64,000 bases of DNA. It comes from Alentia gelatinosa (lineage: Eukaryota > Annelida > Polychaeta > Phyllodocida > Polynoidae). A program made the position numbers and the translations under genes. The DNA is taken from contig OX465584.1 of assembly GCA_950022655.1 (NCBI GenBank), positions 57,339,789 through 57,403,788 on the forward strand, written 5' to 3'. The notes beneath the pieces were generated by a model, which was not told where the DNA came from, did not search any database, and saw only the letters and a program-made list of their open reading frames with translations. This document shows, one piece after another, positions 20,601 through 31,344 of the stretch. Position 1 is the first letter of the stretch. Every line of letters starts with the position of its first letter.

Positions 20601-21115
20601 AAACCCATGTAATTTTCCTGTAAAGGAAATATGACGTTCTCACGATGTTGTAGTATCTAATTTTTAAATCGGGGGCCATCATGCTTGTATCTTTTTTATT
20701 CAGGATTGATATTATTATATTATTATACTATTATAATAGAATATATTTAGAAGAGTACACCCCTAGTCATTTTCTTCAAACATTCACATGATATGATAAA
20801 TGTGTAGTACTACATAAGTGAATGTGGTCAACATGGATCCTTGTATGTTTAGATAATTGAAGAACGCTATATTTTTAAATGCATTTCCTATATAAGTCAT
20901 ACAAGCATAGATGTTATATCTTAACTGATTGGATAAGGTCAAACTAGACAAAATTTTAAATTTTACTGATTTCAACATTAGAACACATCACAAAAAAAAA
21001 CAATTTGAATGGATACATGTCAATATTTGAAACTCACCAGGTGGCTCCACTGTGAATTGTAGGATATGCCTTTAAAGACATTTCCTACAATTCATGGTGG
21101 CGACACCTGCTGATT
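20601..21115 (-). mobile_element. Element K, degraded copies
   Basis: Phrases such as aatcgggggccatcatgctt, acattcacatgatatgataa and aaactcaccaggtggc belong to a family also at 26135-26620, 33974-34330 and 52253-52590. At 21040-21110 two ends face each other (attgtaggatatgccttta / aagacatttcctacaattca). Confidence 0.55.
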
Positions 21116-21159
21116 TTTAAATTTTGTTAATTATCAGTCAAAACTGGTTCCTTAGGATT

Positions 21160-21602
21160 CACTCTAGTTTGAGATGAGTAAATTTAACCTTTTATCCAGT
21201 TCATTCAATCTGGATAGGTCTAATGGGCCGATTTACATTTGCTTCACCTACAGAGAAAATGTACTTACAGATATGGTTTTCTTCAATTCTTTCAAAAAAC
21301 AAGACGGTGACCTATGACTTTTAAAACTGAAATGTGTAGTACTATACATCTACAATATTCTGTGAAGGTTTGAGGAAGATGACATGGGTTTTATTATATG
21401 AACAGTAGCTTTTTAGAATTTCTATATATTCTTTTATAAAAATTGTCAAATATTGAGCTCTAAATCAAGAACTAGCATGGTGACCCCCCATTTCTAAGAT
21501 AAATATGTGTACTAGAACACTTGGAGATCATCATATTCAAATTTCAGGAAAATGACATGGGTTTTCAATTTTTAAGCCAAATAGTTCAATACGCCTTTAA
21601 GA
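21160..21602 (-). mobile_element. Element K copy
   Basis: It contains gattcactctagtttgagat, acagatatggttttcttcaa, gatcatcatattcaaatttc and the end ttcaatacgcctttaa. These blocks are in reverse order relative to 33974-34330. Confidence 0.6.
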
Positions 21603-21609
21603 TACCAGT

Positions 21610-21850
21610 GAGAAGTCCACGTATTTAATAGACGGGTATCGCTTGGATGCTGGCCAGCCGGGGGTGGGTCCTCCCTAGGACCGAGCGCATGTCACTGCCA
21701 TGGCAACGCAGGATGCACGCCGTCTAGCGGCACTAACTCGCACTACGATGAAGGAGCCCTCGACGCGCCCTCTGTGGGCGGCAGGAGTGACTTCTCCGGT
21801 CAAAAAAGCGCGCGAATGAAAAGCTGCTGAAGGAGCAGACGACATTTTTT
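21610..21850. promoter_or_regulatory. GC-rich non-repeat island with X-box-like site
   Basis: Bases 21691-21707 read gtcactgccatggcaac, close to the RFX X-box palindrome (GTTGCCATGGCAAC). Bases 21765-21778 (gcgccctctgtggg) are CTCF-like on the - strand. The recurrent motif gagcagacgacatt lies at 21834-21847. I see no second copy of the island itself. A regulatory role is an inference. Confidence 0.35.
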
Positions 21851-21980
21851 CATCGGGTCACGCCCTTGGCGGTGCCCAGCACGAAGGCAACCCGTCACAA
21901 AGGGAGGCCCATTAGTTGTGGGTCCAGGCCCGGCAAAATGGAGCGGCTGTCTCCAGCGACCTTTCTCACTCGGGTACTCT

Positions 21981-22436
21981 GTGACTTGCTCAAGTCTTTG
22001 ATTATGAACATTCGTTAAATGATTAAAGAAAATCGGAATACAATTCATTATAGTATCCTTCTCTGACTGGCCCATGAATCAAAGACTTGTCCACTCTGAC
22101 CAGAATCTCCTGTTTATGACCCCAAACCGCTCCCTGTAACCCTATACCTCCCTCTACCCCTCCCCCTCCCCTCCTCCAGTTCCCTGGCCGCCTGTGTTGT
22201 CATAGCAATATATTTCACCTACTCCTGACTATGTCTCGATTGAGATCAAAGTGAGAGGGTATCAATCTCTCAGCAGATATCCTGACCAGTAGCCAGACCT
22301 CTGCTTGGGGAGTGTGGTGCAATATCGCGCCAGTCAACACGGCCGATTACGGATGAGACCAGTCCCTGTGTAACTCAGGAGGGGTGGAGGGGTAGGATAC
22401 AGGGACTGAGGCCAGTCTAGTCTACGGCTAGCAATG
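21981..22436 (-). mobile_element. Element P copy 1 (reverse)
   Basis: Read on the - strand it starts agactggcctcagtccctgt and ends aatcaaagacttgagcaagt. The same order is found at 56738-57086 + 57461-57500 and at 59859-60475. No conserved ORF is evident. Confidence 0.65.
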
Positions 22437-22495
22437 CCGCTTAATTCAACCTTTCCTTTTTTTTGTTTCTTCAAATGTTACCCTTTTTACATACG

Positions 22496-22765
22496 CAGGG
22501 ATGTCAGTTGGGGCCATGAGAAAAAGAAGAAATATTTGTTCATGTAAAATTTCCTGTCTCAGAGGGACTGAGAAAACATGGAATACACATCGTTATTGGC
22601 AATGTTATGAGGGTGTGGTGTATGGGGTGGTTTAAACCACTCTATATGGGTGTAAATGAGTCCCCAAATTATTTTCTCTTTGTTTTACACAAGAAAAAAA
22701 AAATTTCATAAACTAAAAAGGAAAACAAGGATTTCCTTGTAAAAAAGGGAAAACTGCCATCTCTG
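22496..22765 (-). mobile_element. hAT-like MITE (reverse)
   Basis: cagggatgtcagttgggg at the left and aaaactgccatctctg at the right. The inner blocks (actgagaaaacatggaatac, aaggatttccttg) are the complement of those in 5116-5354. Confidence 0.75.
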
Positions 22766-22843
22766 CATTGGTTGAATATACCGAACACCATAACTATTCT
22801 ATAGAGACCTATTCTCTAATTGCCAGCATGAGAATATGGACAA

Positions 22844-23105
22844 TTATCTCACCCCTGGTATCCCCCCCCCCCCCTTGACTTAACATTGAGAACTTGCACT
22901 CAATACCCATGGAGTATTTAGAAAAGATACCCAATTGGGGCTTATTTCACCAATCTTAACAAATTAGTCAATGTCAGGGGTGAGATAAATTCAGAAACCT
23001 ATTCAAGTTTACGGTCAGAACTCGTATCACATGCATTTGAATTACTTCGTGATTCACGTGGCTTCATCTTGTGAATTGCTATGCTATTCAAAATGGTGGG
23101 GAGTT
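22844..23105 (-). mobile_element. Family D element (second module first)
   Basis: ttatctcacccctggta, a C-run, ttgacttaacattgagaact, then aggggtgagataaattcaga and a decayed hairpin (tttgaattacttcgtgattc ... gtgaattgctatgctattca). Confidence 0.75.
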
Positions 23106-23137
23106 CAGGAAAATATTTTAAAGATTTTGGTTGGTGA

Positions 23138-23312
23138 TTGACATGAGACAACTGTTTGGGACTACTCCTAAAGACACAATCAGCTTTTTGAAAGAGACCC
23201 ACCTCTTTCAGAGTTTTATAAATATTGTTACAAACTATGAGAACAATTGGCTGAATTTAGTCTACAATAGTGAAAAGCTCAACACTTTGATGTTCCCCTT
23301 ATACCCTGGGGT
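23138..23312 (+). repeat. Element B fragment
   Basis: tttttgaaagagacccacct, gagaacaattggctgaattt and gtctacaatagtgaaaagct align with the better copies at 30890-31143 and 46885-47129. Confidence 0.55.
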
Positions 23313-23315
23313 GAG

Positions 23316-23635
23316 ATAATATCGTAAAACCGGATGAGTTTTAATCTTGGCTCCTGTATGCCACGACTGACGTTTGGCGTAGTGATATCACGAGGCGGAG
23401 CCGAGTGGTATCCGGAACCGAACGCCAGGAGTGGCATTCGGGAGCCAAGATTAAAACGAATCAGGTTTTGATTTTATCCTACCCCTCTCTACAATATTTT
23501 AATATCAAAATCATGAATGAAAATCATCAAAATTCCGTATGCCCCTAGTAGCATACAAACGTCCGTATGCCAGTCAGCGTGGCATACGGAATCTCAATGT
23601 TAATCCTATGGGATTTTATATTAGGGGTAGGATAA
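23316..23635 (+). mobile_element. Family C element, complete
   Basis: The hairpin (gttttaatcttggctcctgt ... gggagccaagattaaaacga) has the loop cacgaggcggagccgagtgg. Then come ttatcctacccctctcta, the inner motif aatgttaatcctatgggatt and the end taggggtaggataa. Confidence 0.85.
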
Positions 23636-23636
23636 T

Positions 23637-23918
23637 ATGGAGAAACCAAACAAGAGTTAGTCGTGTTATCGCACGTTGGCAAGATCGCGTATTACTGCGT
23701 GAGGCGAAGCCGGAGTGCGATTAACAGTAACACGACTAAGTTGAGATTGGTTTAGAATTTATCCTACTCTGCCTGTCTAAATTACTTCTACATTAACAAG
23801 TGACGTCATTTGTCAAGTGTATACCACTAGAGCGATATTTTTCATTTTTCTGAACTCCAGACCGAATACAGTGACCCAATGTTAAGCCTATGGAGTTTTT
23901 TTTTAGGGGTAGGATAAT
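23637..23918 (+). mobile_element. Family C element, second subtype, directly adjacent
   Basis: agaaaccaaacaagagttag starts a hairpin with the loop tgcgtgaggcgaagccggag. Then ttatcctactctgcctgt and the end aatgttaagcctatggagtt and aggggtaggataa. It sits one base after the previous copy. Confidence 0.8.
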
Positions 23919-24239
23919 ATATTCGCAGGCCGATGGAGAAGCCCATTGGTGCTACATTCACAAATTAACTCACAGAATGTCTCTTCGCTAGGAGATCATC
24001 ATATTAAACTTTCAGAAAATTGACATGGGTTTTAATTTTCAAGCCAAATTGTCCGATATGCCTTCATATTGAAATGGAGACTTAATAAGTACTATATTCA
24101 TGAAATTCTCTTCGGTTTATGGTAGTAATTTTAGACCTTTGATGGGTTTATGACAAGCAGACGACAATTCTTACAGACAACTTGACAGCGACTGTCGAGG
24201 TCACATTGACCAGGTTATCAATTACCTACCGCCAAAAAA

Positions 24240-24303
24240 CCGGCCCGATCACGTGGCTGATCACGTGGTGATCACGTGACAGTCACATGACGATCACGTG
24301 ACA
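24240..24303. promoter_or_regulatory. Array of five E-boxes at one-turn spacing
   Basis: CACGTG occurs at 24250, 24262, 24273 and 24295, and CACATG at 24284, so the steps are 12, 11, 11 and 11 bp. Three of them carry GATCACGTG. This places five bHLH-type sites on one face of the helix. No repeat-family match was seen. Binding by USF/MITF/TFE-like factors is an inference from the motif. Confidence 0.5.
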
Positions 24304-24597
24304 CACAGAAGGTCATATCGTCTGCCCTGCTGTACAATCAGTGCCAAAACCTATCTCCACCGGTTATTTCCCGCGTCGAGGTACGAGGCACCAGTTACTG
24401 ACGTCAACCTGGAGAAATTCACTTTACTACATCAGGAGCAATCAGTCGAGTGGCGACTCCGGCCAGTATCCCGAAATCCCAATACATTTTCTCGTGATTA
24501 ACAATTACTGTATCCAATCGCACAGGCAGAAAAACATCCCAGAGGTCAAGTACTTGTGACCGGGAGAGTTTTACTGACACTCCATGAGTGGATTGTA

Positions 24598-24680
24598 TGG
24601 GGACCATCTATAAAGTACGTGCGGAGTTTGTGGGTGGGGAGGGGGATTAAAAATTTCGGAAATTTTGAGTACGTCCCTTC
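24598..24680 (+). repeat. ccatccataaagta-type fragment
   Basis: ggggaccatctataaagtac and ttaaaaatttcggaaatttt match 3411-3460. Confidence 0.5.
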
Positions 24681-24902
24681 TTCAATGTTTTGCATAGAAG
24701 ATGGAGAGGGGATGGTGAAATCTCCCAGGAAGCAGTGTCAAACAGAACACAGCAGTGTAACAACCACCCATCACAACCGTGACACCACACTGTTGTGGGT
24801 GCTCTCCTAACATGTTTTAGGCAGGATTGCGTGAAAGACAACCCAGGACATATTCTGGTTACTGTCACTGTCAGTCAATGACACATTCAAAAAACCCACC
24901 CG

Positions 24903-25175
24903 GGGGGGGGGGGGGGGGGGGGTCTGCTGGGTTGGACAGCAATTACCAATCTGTTCACCCACTTGGTCGCCTCGCCTCCTTGTGGTGCAGACCGGATATG
25001 CTGCTACATCAAAGGTCAATCCTTCTCATACCATGTTTATGTGGTGTGGGAAGTAAAAGAACTCTCACCTCGGTAAATGTGTAGGGTTGAGATTTCTACC
25101 TGAATTTATCTCATAGATTCGGCCAAATCCAAAGTAAGTCAAATTGGACGTTAAACTACCCAAACAAACAAACAA
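24903..25175 (+). repeat. SINE with 5' module but no tRNA head
   Basis: A G-run (24903-24922) is followed by the 5' module (ctgctgggttggacagcaat, cctccttgtggtgcagaccg), then the body and the type B tail (ttggacgttaaactaccc, AAAC). The A/B-box part is deleted. Another G-run lies at 25183-25201. Confidence 0.75.
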
Positions 25176-25201
25176 ACCCACCGGGGGGGGGGGGGGGGGG
25201 G

Positions 25202-25962
25202 CTAGCTATCATATATATAAGAAAAGGGGTTTGAGTATGCTAGAAATTTCCCATGAGGCTCTAATGTATATAAGGCTCTCTCATAACACTATCATGTACA
25301 GTCTCACCCCTGAAAAAAGCCACACATCAAGAGGCCGAGACGTTGGCATTAACTGGACTTATTAGTAACATCAGGTATGACGTATGATAGGTATAAAAAA
25401 ATTAAAGAATCATCCACAACAAAAACTCGACTGTTTTGTGGTTCGTGGTCAGAATCCCAACATAAAAAAATGTTATAATATAGAGAATACGATGGAGAGT
25501 CTGAGCTTACTGGAAACTGTATGACTACATATAAATACCATCCTCATAGTAAATATCATAATATAAAGTATAACCAAAACTAACTGAAACCCGAGTCAAC
25601 CCATGTATTAGGAAGATGATCTATATGCTGTTCTGTAGATGCGTTAATTATACATGAATAGCATGCAAAAAATGAGAAAATTCGATCTTGGCCCTGGAGC
25701 CTACGGAAAGTAGGTACTATGGAGCCTAGTAGCAGGGATGAAAGTTTGGACTGAGGAAAAATTCGGAAAATTAAAACATGTATAAAAATAATAACTCATA
25801 ACATTAATTTGGAAGGGAATGGCTATAAATCGACATATATATTCTAGTGTTGCCGGTGTATCTGAAATCTCCGTCCGGAAAATGTATCCCTAACATTAGA
25901 GCCTCCAGAATAAAGAAAAACTGAAGAAGAAAAAGGCAGAGAGATTGTGACTTGGTTTGGTT
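25202..25962 (+). other. Unassigned; one hAT-like left end
   Basis: cagggatgaaagtttggact at 25733 matches the 18907 element end. Nothing else is recognisable. Confidence 0.5.
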
Positions 25963-26125
25963 AAGATGGCGGCACGTCTAGATGTGGACGTGAGGGCAGG
26001 GCGGAGTGGGCGGAGTGATTACAGCACAATGAGCTGCTCAATTAGACCGGTCAGCGGGGAGCAGACGACATTTCCCGCCCGCCAAGGTCACGTCAGGTCA
26101 CCAAGGTCAGGTCTACCGCCCACCT
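25963..26125. promoter_or_regulatory. Promoter-like motif cluster inside intron 4
   Basis: In order: AAGATGGCGGC (25963-25973, YY1-like), two GC boxes (agggcggag at about 25998, tgggcggag at 26007), the recurrent gagcagacgacattt (26059-26073), TTTCCCGCCC (26071-26080, E2F-like), and three AGGTCA half-sites at 26085, 26095 and 26104, two of them AAGGTCA. The stretch has no repeat relative in the window. It could be an internal promoter or enhancer. The motifs are seen directly; the role is inferred. Confidence 0.4.
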
Positions 26126-26134
26126 AAAGTCGTT

Positions 26135-26620
26135 GAAGGCATATCTCACAATTTGACTTGAAAACTAAAAAAAAATAAATTAGATTTTTTTTTTAAAACT
26201 AAAACTCATGTATTTTTCTTGATAATTTAATATGATGATCTCTAAGTGTTGTAGAACACATATCTAACTTAAAAATCAGGGGTCACCATGCTAGTTTTTG
26301 ATCTACAGATCAATATTATGATGATTCCATAATAGAATATATAGAAATTATAAAATTGTCCGATATACCTTAAAAGGCATATCCTACAATTCACAATGGC
26401 GCCACTTGGTGATTTTCAGATACTGACATTAATTAATTCATCCCAGTAAATTTGATTTATTGCAATACCAAATGAGTGAAGTATAACATGAGTTTGACCT
26501 AACTCCAAAGGTGAATTAACCCAATTTACATTAGCCTGATTTATAAAGGAGATGTACTGAAAGATGTAGTTTTCTTCAATGCTCTCAAAAACTAGGCCGG
26601 TAACCTGTGTTTTTTAAAGT
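26135..26620 (+). mobile_element. Element K copy
   Basis: gaaggcatatctcacaattt at the left, gatgatctctaagtgttgta, aatcaggggtcaccatgcta, and near 26370 an opposing end cttaaaaggcatatccta. This suggests two copies or a head-to-head pair. Confidence 0.6.
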
Positions 26621-26694
26621 CTTAAGTACTTGCAACTCCACAAACCTCTCCCTGAACCACTAATAGTTCACAAATAGCTAAATGTATGGCAGTA

Positions 26695-27046
26695 TCATCA
26701 TGAAACATCACCACTCTCATATGATTGCTTATATGGCGTGAGCTGTCTTCGCAAAATGATATCACAAAGTAGAACTAAGTGATATCTGTAGTGGAAGACA
26801 ACAAACGACATGTAAACAAATATATGAAATTGGGTGACATTAAATTTTATCCTACCCCGGCAGGGTAGCGATGGCAGATCGGGGTCTTGTAGCAACGAAT
26901 CGAACCCAATAAAAATGTAAAAAAAAAAAAAAAAAAAGTTTTTAACTTCATATGTCACCCATGGCATATACATACTTTATGGCATAACCGTAGCATACAG
27001 CCACACCATGTAAAATCGATAGATGGAGATTTATATGAGGGGTAGG
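26695..27046 (+). mobile_element. Family C variant, complete
   Basis: atcatgaaacatcaccactc begins a hairpin (loop near gatatcacaaagtagaacta). Then come ttatcctaccccggc and the far end agatttatatgaggggtagg and ataa. A reversed sister lies at 41163-41452. An A19-type run sits at about 26920. Confidence 0.7.
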
Positions 27047-27074
27047 ATAAATACATGATCTTTGTCTATAACGT

Positions 27075-27190
27075 TAGTGGGAGTTGTCGAACACAACAAA
27101 GATGGCGTTATTGGCTGGCGGCATGCATGTCGCGTACGTAATGGCGTGAGGGGAGGCTGTTACTCGCGACATACGCCGTGTGATCTGTGA
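27075..27190 (+). repeat. Foldback fragment
   Basis: ggcggcatgcatgtcgcgta is answered by actcgcgacatacgccgtg, with aatggcgtgaggggaggctg between them. It resembles a hairpin half of the two-module elements. Confidence 0.4.
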
Positions 27191-28052
27191 TATCTGAAGG
27201 CTCTATTGAACCTGGCCGCCATTGTACTCCCGCTACAGTGTCTGTGTGACCGTGCAAACTGTCAGCTCGAGACGAGGATAAAAAAAAACAGACATAACTT
27301 TATAAAGACACACCTGAGATCTGCAGGCAATCGCCGCTCAAAGACGAGAGAGAATCTACACTCTCCAGTCACGAGGTGTCGGCGGAGGAGCACTGTGACC
27401 ACTCTCCAAGCAGAAATCCAGCGCTCTACTTCCTGCAGCCGCTTGTATCTCTGCACCAACCTGCCTGTTTGGGACAGAATCTGTCCCATCCGCCAGTTTT
27501 TTTCAAATATCCTAAATATGTCATGGTTTGGGCAGTATTTTTTTATTCTACTTGTACATAGAGATACACATATTTAAATGATTAATGATTTTCACTCATT
27601 TCTTTTATTTGTTATTTCAAACTAGACACTGTCTCTGGGATTACTTTCTTCAGTGGAAGGCACCTCATGTGTTGCAGGGTTTTGCTTTGACAGTCGAAGG
27701 GACAGTCTAATCAACCTTGGATTCACATTATAAAGTGGTTTAAAGCTGAAAAGGGAACAGCTTTAATATTTGTATAGTTCATTTAACAATTCCCATATTT
27801 CACAACTCATAATATATGAGTTGTTTGAGTTTCATAACTTTTGACAGTTACACTGTTTTGAATTTGAAATCTTAGCTGGTTGCCCATGTCCTTAGTGGAA
27901 ACCCAGGGAACCAGCGTTGGGTTGAGGCAGAGATTAGTAAGCGCTAGCGCCGCGAAAGATCTGCTAGGAGAGTGCACTGTGACTAGTAGGCACGTTTTAA
28001 CAAGACGTGGAAAAACTCCTCTATGGCAAGCCGTTGGCGTTGTTACTTTGAA
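27191..28052 (+). other. Unassigned; weak open frame 27206-27577
   Basis: A 123-residue open frame lies here, but its translation resembles no family I know and has no splice context with SPT5. I do not call it a gene. Bases 28008-28050 (aaaactcctctatggcaagc cgttg) recur near 2970. Confidence 0.4.
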
Positions 28053-28352
28053 TAGGGATGCCAGTTTGTAGGATTTTGCCTACATGTAGGACTTTCATTT
28101 TAGTCTAAAAGAGATGGAAATTTCAAGAAATATTTAGGAATAATATAGACTTCAAGTTGCCTAAGATTTAAATCTTAGATAAGCTTGTTCTGTAATCTTT
28201 AAAAATTCTGAATTCAGCTTCAGCTTAGAAGCATACTAAGAGTATGCATCGATTCATAGCCATTGTGTTCTAAAATGATATTATGAATTATTCTCTTTCT
28301 ATAAGAGCTTTAAAGTTCTGTCTTTTCTCCTCAGTCCCGACTTGTATCCCTG
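28053..28352 (+). mobile_element. hAT-like MITE variant
   Basis: tagggatgccagtttgtagg at the left and agtcccgacttgtatccctg at the right are inverted ends of the CAGGGATG type. About 300 bp, no ORF. Confidence 0.6.
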
Positions 28353-28479
28353 CCACCTTTCCTGTCAGTTTTTGAACCATGTTGCTATAGTGTTCCCAGG
28401 ATATTATTGTCCCAAATTGACAACGCATAGCTCAACCATGGAAACGGATCATGGATTTTCCTATTCCTATTATTTGCAT

Positions 28480-28875
28480 ACGCACATTTTCCGAGAATTT
28501 TGACCCACCCGACCCACACTATCAATCTTATACGCAATAGAACAAAAAAAAGGAGCATACGCAAAAAAACTCAAAAAATTTGACCCACCCCACCCCCACT
28601 CTCCATCTTGTATGCAATAGAACAAAAAAATGGAGCAAACCCAAATTTCCGAAAATTTTGAACCTCACCCCACCCCCCACTCTCACTCTTATACGCAGTC
28701 GAGAAAAAAAAGGAACATACGCAAAAAATCCTAAAGTTTTGATCTACCCCCACCCCCACTCTTAATCTTGTACGCAATAGAACAAAAAAGGAGCATACAA
28801 AAAATTTCCGAAATTTTTTACCCCAACCCCCCCAACCCCCCAAACCCCACCCGTTGGTGGGTACGTATTTTATGG
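28480..28875 (+). repeat. Tandem array of about 80-bp units, about five copies
   Basis: Each unit reads cgaaaattttgacccacccc, a C-rich stretch, ctcttatacgcaatagaaca and aaaaggagcatacgcaaaaa, with much variation. It is a local expansion of the ccatccataaagta-type repeat. The right edge (gggtacgtattttatggacg) is its terminal sequence. Confidence 0.75.
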
Positions 28876-29266
28876 ACGGCCCACTTCGGGAACTGGCCCC
28901 AGGTGGAGGGAGTGGTGAGTAGTATGAAGGAATGAGCGTTAACTACAGGCGCGTCAGTCGACGATCGCCCTCTGTGGGCTCCTATTGCAGCCTCGTGTGA
29001 CTTGGAGCCATCAGTTATCAGTACCAGAGGCACCTTCTGTACTACAGAAGTCTCAGAGAAACTCTCTCATGAATCCAGACAAGACTGTGGAGCGTTCGCC
29101 TTTAATTATCAAACCTTAGAGTTCGTAGATGATAGTCAAGAAGAAACCAACAAGTTTTGGTCAAAGTCGTTGTTTTCTATGAGTTTGATGCGGAGTGATA
29201 TGAATGAGGCGATAGCAGAGCACATGGCGTTCAAATCAGAACAAAGATTACGAGTTGCTTTTTGTA
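28876..29266 (+). other. Unassigned; CTCF-like site
   Basis: Bases 28965-28978 (tcgccctctgtggg) are close to 21765-21778. No recognised repeat. Confidence 0.4.
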
Positions 29267-29412
29267 TTTATCTCACCCCTGTATACACTAAAGGAATGGG
29301 TAACACACAGGATATAGACCATGGGGAATGAACTTTAATACTCGTAGGGACATGGAGAACGAGTTCCAAATGTTAAGCCTGTGGGACAAAAATTCCAGGG
29401 GTGAGATAAATT
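29267..29412 (+). mobile_element. Family D element, second module only
   Basis: tttatctcacccctgtatac at the left and ccaggggtgagataaattct at the right, with aaatgttaagcctgtgggac inside. No hairpin half. Confidence 0.7.
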
Positions 29413-29714
29413 CTGATAGTTGACCATACAACAAACATACCTAGCATGCCCTCATTAGGACTGAACTATGCTTCCGTGAATTCCAGTTCTAATCTCCATT
29501 TTTTCATTACTTTTTATTTGTGTAAATTAAATGATTATCAGATAAGCGATAAAGAGTGGTAAAAAGATAGAGTTCGATAAACTCTTTAGGAAAACTGAAC
29601 GACGACAGCAGTACACGGATGCAAGTTTTCCGACAAATAACAAAATCGCAACATTTCATTTACACCGGCAACATTCACAGAGTTGAAATGTATATAGTTC
29701 ATAGCCATTCTGCG

Positions 29715-29875
29715 GGGCCATCCATAAAATCTTTATGCAGAAATTCTGAATTTTTTTGCTCCGCCCACCCTCTCAATATTGTACACAATAGAACAAAGAA
29801 GGAGCACACGCAAAATAAATAAAAAATCTCACCCCCATCCCTACACCCCTCATTGCCTACATACTTTATGGATGA
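29715..29875 (+). repeat. ccatccataaagta-type element
   Basis: ggggccatccataaaatctt at the left and tacatactttatggatgatt at the right are complementary ends. The middle has attgtacacaatagaacaaa. Confidence 0.65.
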
Positions 29876-30226
29876 TTTCTTTTCCAAAATAATATAATTG
29901 TTTTTTTCATGAAGATGAATTATGTTAATAGAAACGTCGAGATTTTAATACCATCACCTATCAGTCATCTTAATAACTTGTCTGTATTCATGTTATCATC
30001 AATGAAATTTAACTTTTGATTGAAACCAAACGAGTCTGGTTTTGTGCGGCTAACACCTATCATACCTTTTTTTAATTTTTTTTTTTTTAATTTCCACTGT
30101 TTTTCCTCAGTCCCGACTTTCATCCCAGGCTGTGTTGGAACACCCTGTACCCGGCATATTTTTTTCTTAAAATTTCATTATTGTCATCCATAGATCGCTA
30201 CAATCATCAGTATTCATGGTTATTTA

Positions 30227-30559
30227 TTATCCACCTAATACAAAGTGGCCATAGATAACACATAGGCAGCGTGTATGGACATACCCGGCGCATACAGATA
30301 TGTTGTATGCTCCGGGTGGCGCATACGGAAAAATAGTGCGTATGGAAAAATAGTGCATAATTAAAATGAACTGATATCGACATGTCACTTGTGCAGAAAA
30401 GGTGGATAATAAATACAATATAGACTGGTTTCAGATAAAAGCGTTTGTATGCTCCTCGGAATTGACTCTACGCAATATCCTCGCATACGCTCGAATATTA
30501 CTACGCGTCAACTCCTTGGAGCATACTGCCGCTTGTATCTGAAACCACTTAATATTGTG
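30227..30559 (-). mobile_element. Family E element, complete
   Basis: TTATCCACCTAATACAAAG (30227) is answered by AGGTGGATAA (30400-30409). Next to this is a hairpin spanning about 30420-30550 with arms actggtttcagataaaagcg and its complement. The loop contains ctctacgcaatatcctcgca. Confidence 0.85.
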
Positions 30560-30889
30560 TATGTATGCAATTTTTGCATCTTTTGGGAAAACAATAAAGA
30601 GGGCGTGGTCTCAACTAATAAAGTTGATTTTCTTGACCTGGCCCTTCCCCAAATTTATTCAAATACAACCATAACTGGTTGAGTATAAGAAACAACAAAA
30701 TAGAATATTATTTAAAAATTATCCCTTTATCTTTTGGTTGATACAAACACCCCAATAAGATAGATGTTTCATGATATGTAAATAACAATAGCACATAAAA
30801 GATCAGGTCTCTAGATCTGTACATCCAGGTATACAATCAGAATAAGGTGAAAATGCGAGGGAGGAAGAATAAATATCTATACAAAGCAT
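30560..30889 (+). other. Unassigned intronic sequence
   Basis: AT-rich, nothing recognised. Confidence 0.5.
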
Positions 30890-31143
30890 ACAAGAGAATA
30901 GAATAAAGCATTTGAAAAACAGTAACAACATGAAAATGTTGTTCGAAACTATTCCAAAGAAAGATATCATCATATTTTTGAAAGAGACAAATCTCTTTGA
31001 TTTTATATAAAATACTTGAAAATATTTGAAACATTGAAAAAATTTGACTGAAATAAGTCTATGAAAGTGAAAAGGTAAATCATTGATAGTCCCTATATAC
31101 CATCAGGGACCCCTGGGATGTTAAACCACAAACAAACAAACAA
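30890..31143 (+). repeat. Element B copy (SINE- or LINE-like 3' end)
   Basis: aacaacatgaaaatgttgtt, gaaagagacaaatctctttg, tgactgaaataagtctatga, then ccctgggatgttaaaccaca and (AAAC)n. The ACGTTAAA-like end with an AAAC tail is shared with the tRNA SINE, so both probably use the same LINE machinery. It has no tRNA head. Confidence 0.7.
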
Positions 31144-31159
31144 ACTTCAAAGCATTGTG

Positions 31160-31344
31160 AAGCGCCAGATCCACTAAGGCGATTTTCCATGCGAATTTGG
31201 GTTCGCAGACGTTCGCAGACGTTCGCATGGACATGCGAATGCCTTGCGACAATATCTGATATATTGAATATTATCGCATGTGATTCGCACAGTCGCACGG
31301 ATCGCAGACGCATTCCCTTGGTCGCCTTAGTGGATTTGGCGCTT
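31160..31344 (+). mobile_element. MITE with long inverted ends (AAGCGCCA)
   Basis: aagcgccagatccactaagg + cga at the left is the complement, with one mismatch, of the right end (tcgccttagtggatttggcg + ctt). Inner sequence repeats ttcgcagacg. 185 bp. TGA borders it on both sides. Confidence 0.8.

Noticed and set aside
27206..27577. 123-residue open frame as a gene
   Set aside because: Composition and context show no coding character, and no family is recognised.
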